From NCBI RefSeq assembly GCF_011319465.1, contig NZ_RCMB01000009.1, positions 1 to 64,000 of the forward strand: DNA of 64,000 nt, given 5' to 3'. Shown one piece after another: positions 63,482 through 64,000 of this stretch. The stretch comes from Candidatus Nitrosotalea sp. TS. GTDB lineage: Archaea > Thermoproteota > Nitrososphaeria > Nitrososphaerales > Nitrosopumilaceae. A model generated the notes under the pieces. That model worked only from the letters and a program-made list of their open reading frames with translations, was not told the origin of the DNA and searched no databases. The translations under genes were made by a program, and so were the position numbers. The stretch's first letter is position 1, and every line of letters begins with the position of its first letter.

Positions 63482-64000
63482 CTAAATGAGGCCTGTGAGT
63501 TTTATTTCAAAGCCGGCTACTGGTATTCTAAGCTTAAAGTTATCCAGTACCTCAGGTGCCAGCTCCCCAATAATTCCAATCTTTTTACCGTTAACAAGAA
63601 TGTCTGCAGTTCTTCCCTGAACAAATAACGGATCATTTGAAATTTTTGTTGTGGTGGAAACATCAAATCCTGACTTTAAAATGGATTGCAAGATTGATTT
63701 TATTTCTGTATAGCTTACATCGTTGTGCGCACTTGCACATGCAAGATGAATCTCTTCGTCAACTGGATCGTCTCTGTAAAACGCAGTTCCTATCTCAAAA
63801 ATTTTCTGAGGATATGTCTCGTGTATGTTTCTTGACAGGACGTCAACCAATCCTGGAAGTAGTGCGTCACGCAGTATTTGATGCTCCTGGCTCTTAGAGT
63901 CAGATACTGATATCATGCCAGACGAGTCTCTTTTTGCCAAATCATATAGAATCTGTTTTCCTGTCAATCCAAAGTTCATCACTTCAGAATATCCAAGACC
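63482..64000 (-). CDS. pheT: Phenylalanyl-tRNA synthetase beta subunit, C-terminal part (cut by window)
   Basis: The frame is open to the window edge and ends at 63482. Seen is the C-terminal B6-B7 catalytic-like region: GLGYSEVMNFGLTGKQILYD, LRDALLPGLVDVLSRNIHET, PQKIFEIGTAFYRDDPVDEE, ADILVNGKKIGIIGELAPEV and PVAGFEIKLTGL. Together with PheS it charges tRNA-Phe. Only about 172 residues of the subunit are inside this window. Confidence 0.92.
   Translation of the reverse strand, partial: GLGYSEVMNFGLTGKQILYDLAKRDSSGMISVSDSKSQEHQILRDALLPGLVDVLSRNIHETYPQKIFEIGTAFYRDDPVDEEIHLACASAHNDVSYTEIKSILQSILKSGFDVSTTTKISNDPLFVQGRTADILVNGKKIGIIGELAPEVLDNFKLRIPVAGFEIKLTGLI

Noticed and set aside
1-64000. Programmed ribosomal frameshifting as cause of the split genes
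   Set aside because: The breaks are at varied positions and contexts, affect unrelated genes, and lack a common slippery sequence or downstream structure. Random sequencing error fits better.
1-64000. CRISPR arrays
   Set aside because: No regularly spaced direct repeats of 25-40 bases with spacers were seen; the only short repeats are the CATAGT set, which suits an operator.
1-64000. Insertion sequences or transposases
   Set aside because: No transposase motifs or terminal inverted repeats with target duplications were seen.

Overview
The window is about 64 kb of an AT-rich archaeal chromosome, almost certainly from an ammonia-oxidiser-type thaumarchaeon (Nitrososphaerota, Nitrosopumilales-like). 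The gene set supports this: an archaeal histone, topoisomerase VI, Nop5 with fibrillarin, aIF1A and aIF2-beta, ribosomal proteins eS17, eS30 and uS11, an RPC34/TFE-beta-type factor with an Fe-S cluster, KEOPS Cgi121, RIO1 kinase, archaeal Trm1, and tRNAs of archaeal type including an intron-bearing tRNA-Trp. TATA-like boxes often lie 20-30 bases upstream of start codons, as expected for leaderless archaeal transcripts. No ammonia-oxidation, CO2-fixation, rRNA, integrase or transposase gene is present.

Layout. 0-5 kb: small lineage proteins, eS30, a B12-type radical SAM protein, and pyrK-pyrD. 5-10 kb: Nop5-fibrillarin, RNase HII, Trm1, RlmE-like methyltransferase and TFE-beta. 10-16.6 kb: a membrane-anchored protein, an OLD-like ATPase, a long secreted surface protein, and the apt-mtnP salvage pair. 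16.6-24.5 kb: UbiX, a membrane-anchored small-heat-shock-like protein, then a minus-strand information-processing string (aIF2-beta, DUF424, aIF1A, RIO1, KH protein, TopoVI-B, TopoVI-A). 24.5-34.7 kb: DUF373, UppS, Nudix, PyrF, PurA, winged-helix and zinc-ribbon proteins, TsaC, THUMP, and a MoaD-Cgi121 fusion. 34.8-42 kb: eS17, TatD, histone, tRNA-Cys, an AIPR phage-defence protein, tRNA-Thr, phosphohexomutase and ThiL. 42-50 kb: a RelE-like toxin-antitoxin module, uS11, an intein-containing RtcB, PurB, a PP-loop synthase and a pterin dehydratase. 50-64 kb: a nuclease/QueD-like fusion, ValS, an MDR oxidoreductase, aconitase, PdxT-PdxS, tRNA-Trp, RidA, VOC and cupin proteins, and the 3' part of pheT.

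Functional links. Nucleotide metabolism is well represented (pyrD, pyrK, pyrF, purA, purB, apt, mtnP). tRNA and rRNA maturation is dense (Nop5/fibrillarin, Trm1, RlmE-like, THUMP, TsaC, Cgi121, RtcB). The accessory interest lies in the AIPR gene next to tRNA-Cys, the OLD-like ATPase, the toxin-antitoxin module, the RtcB intein and several domain fusions.

Caution: about a third of the genes, including essential single-copy ones, are split by one-base frameshifts. Their protein reading continues cleanly in another frame, so these look like uncorrected sequencing indels, not biology. Such genes are annotated here over their full restored span.
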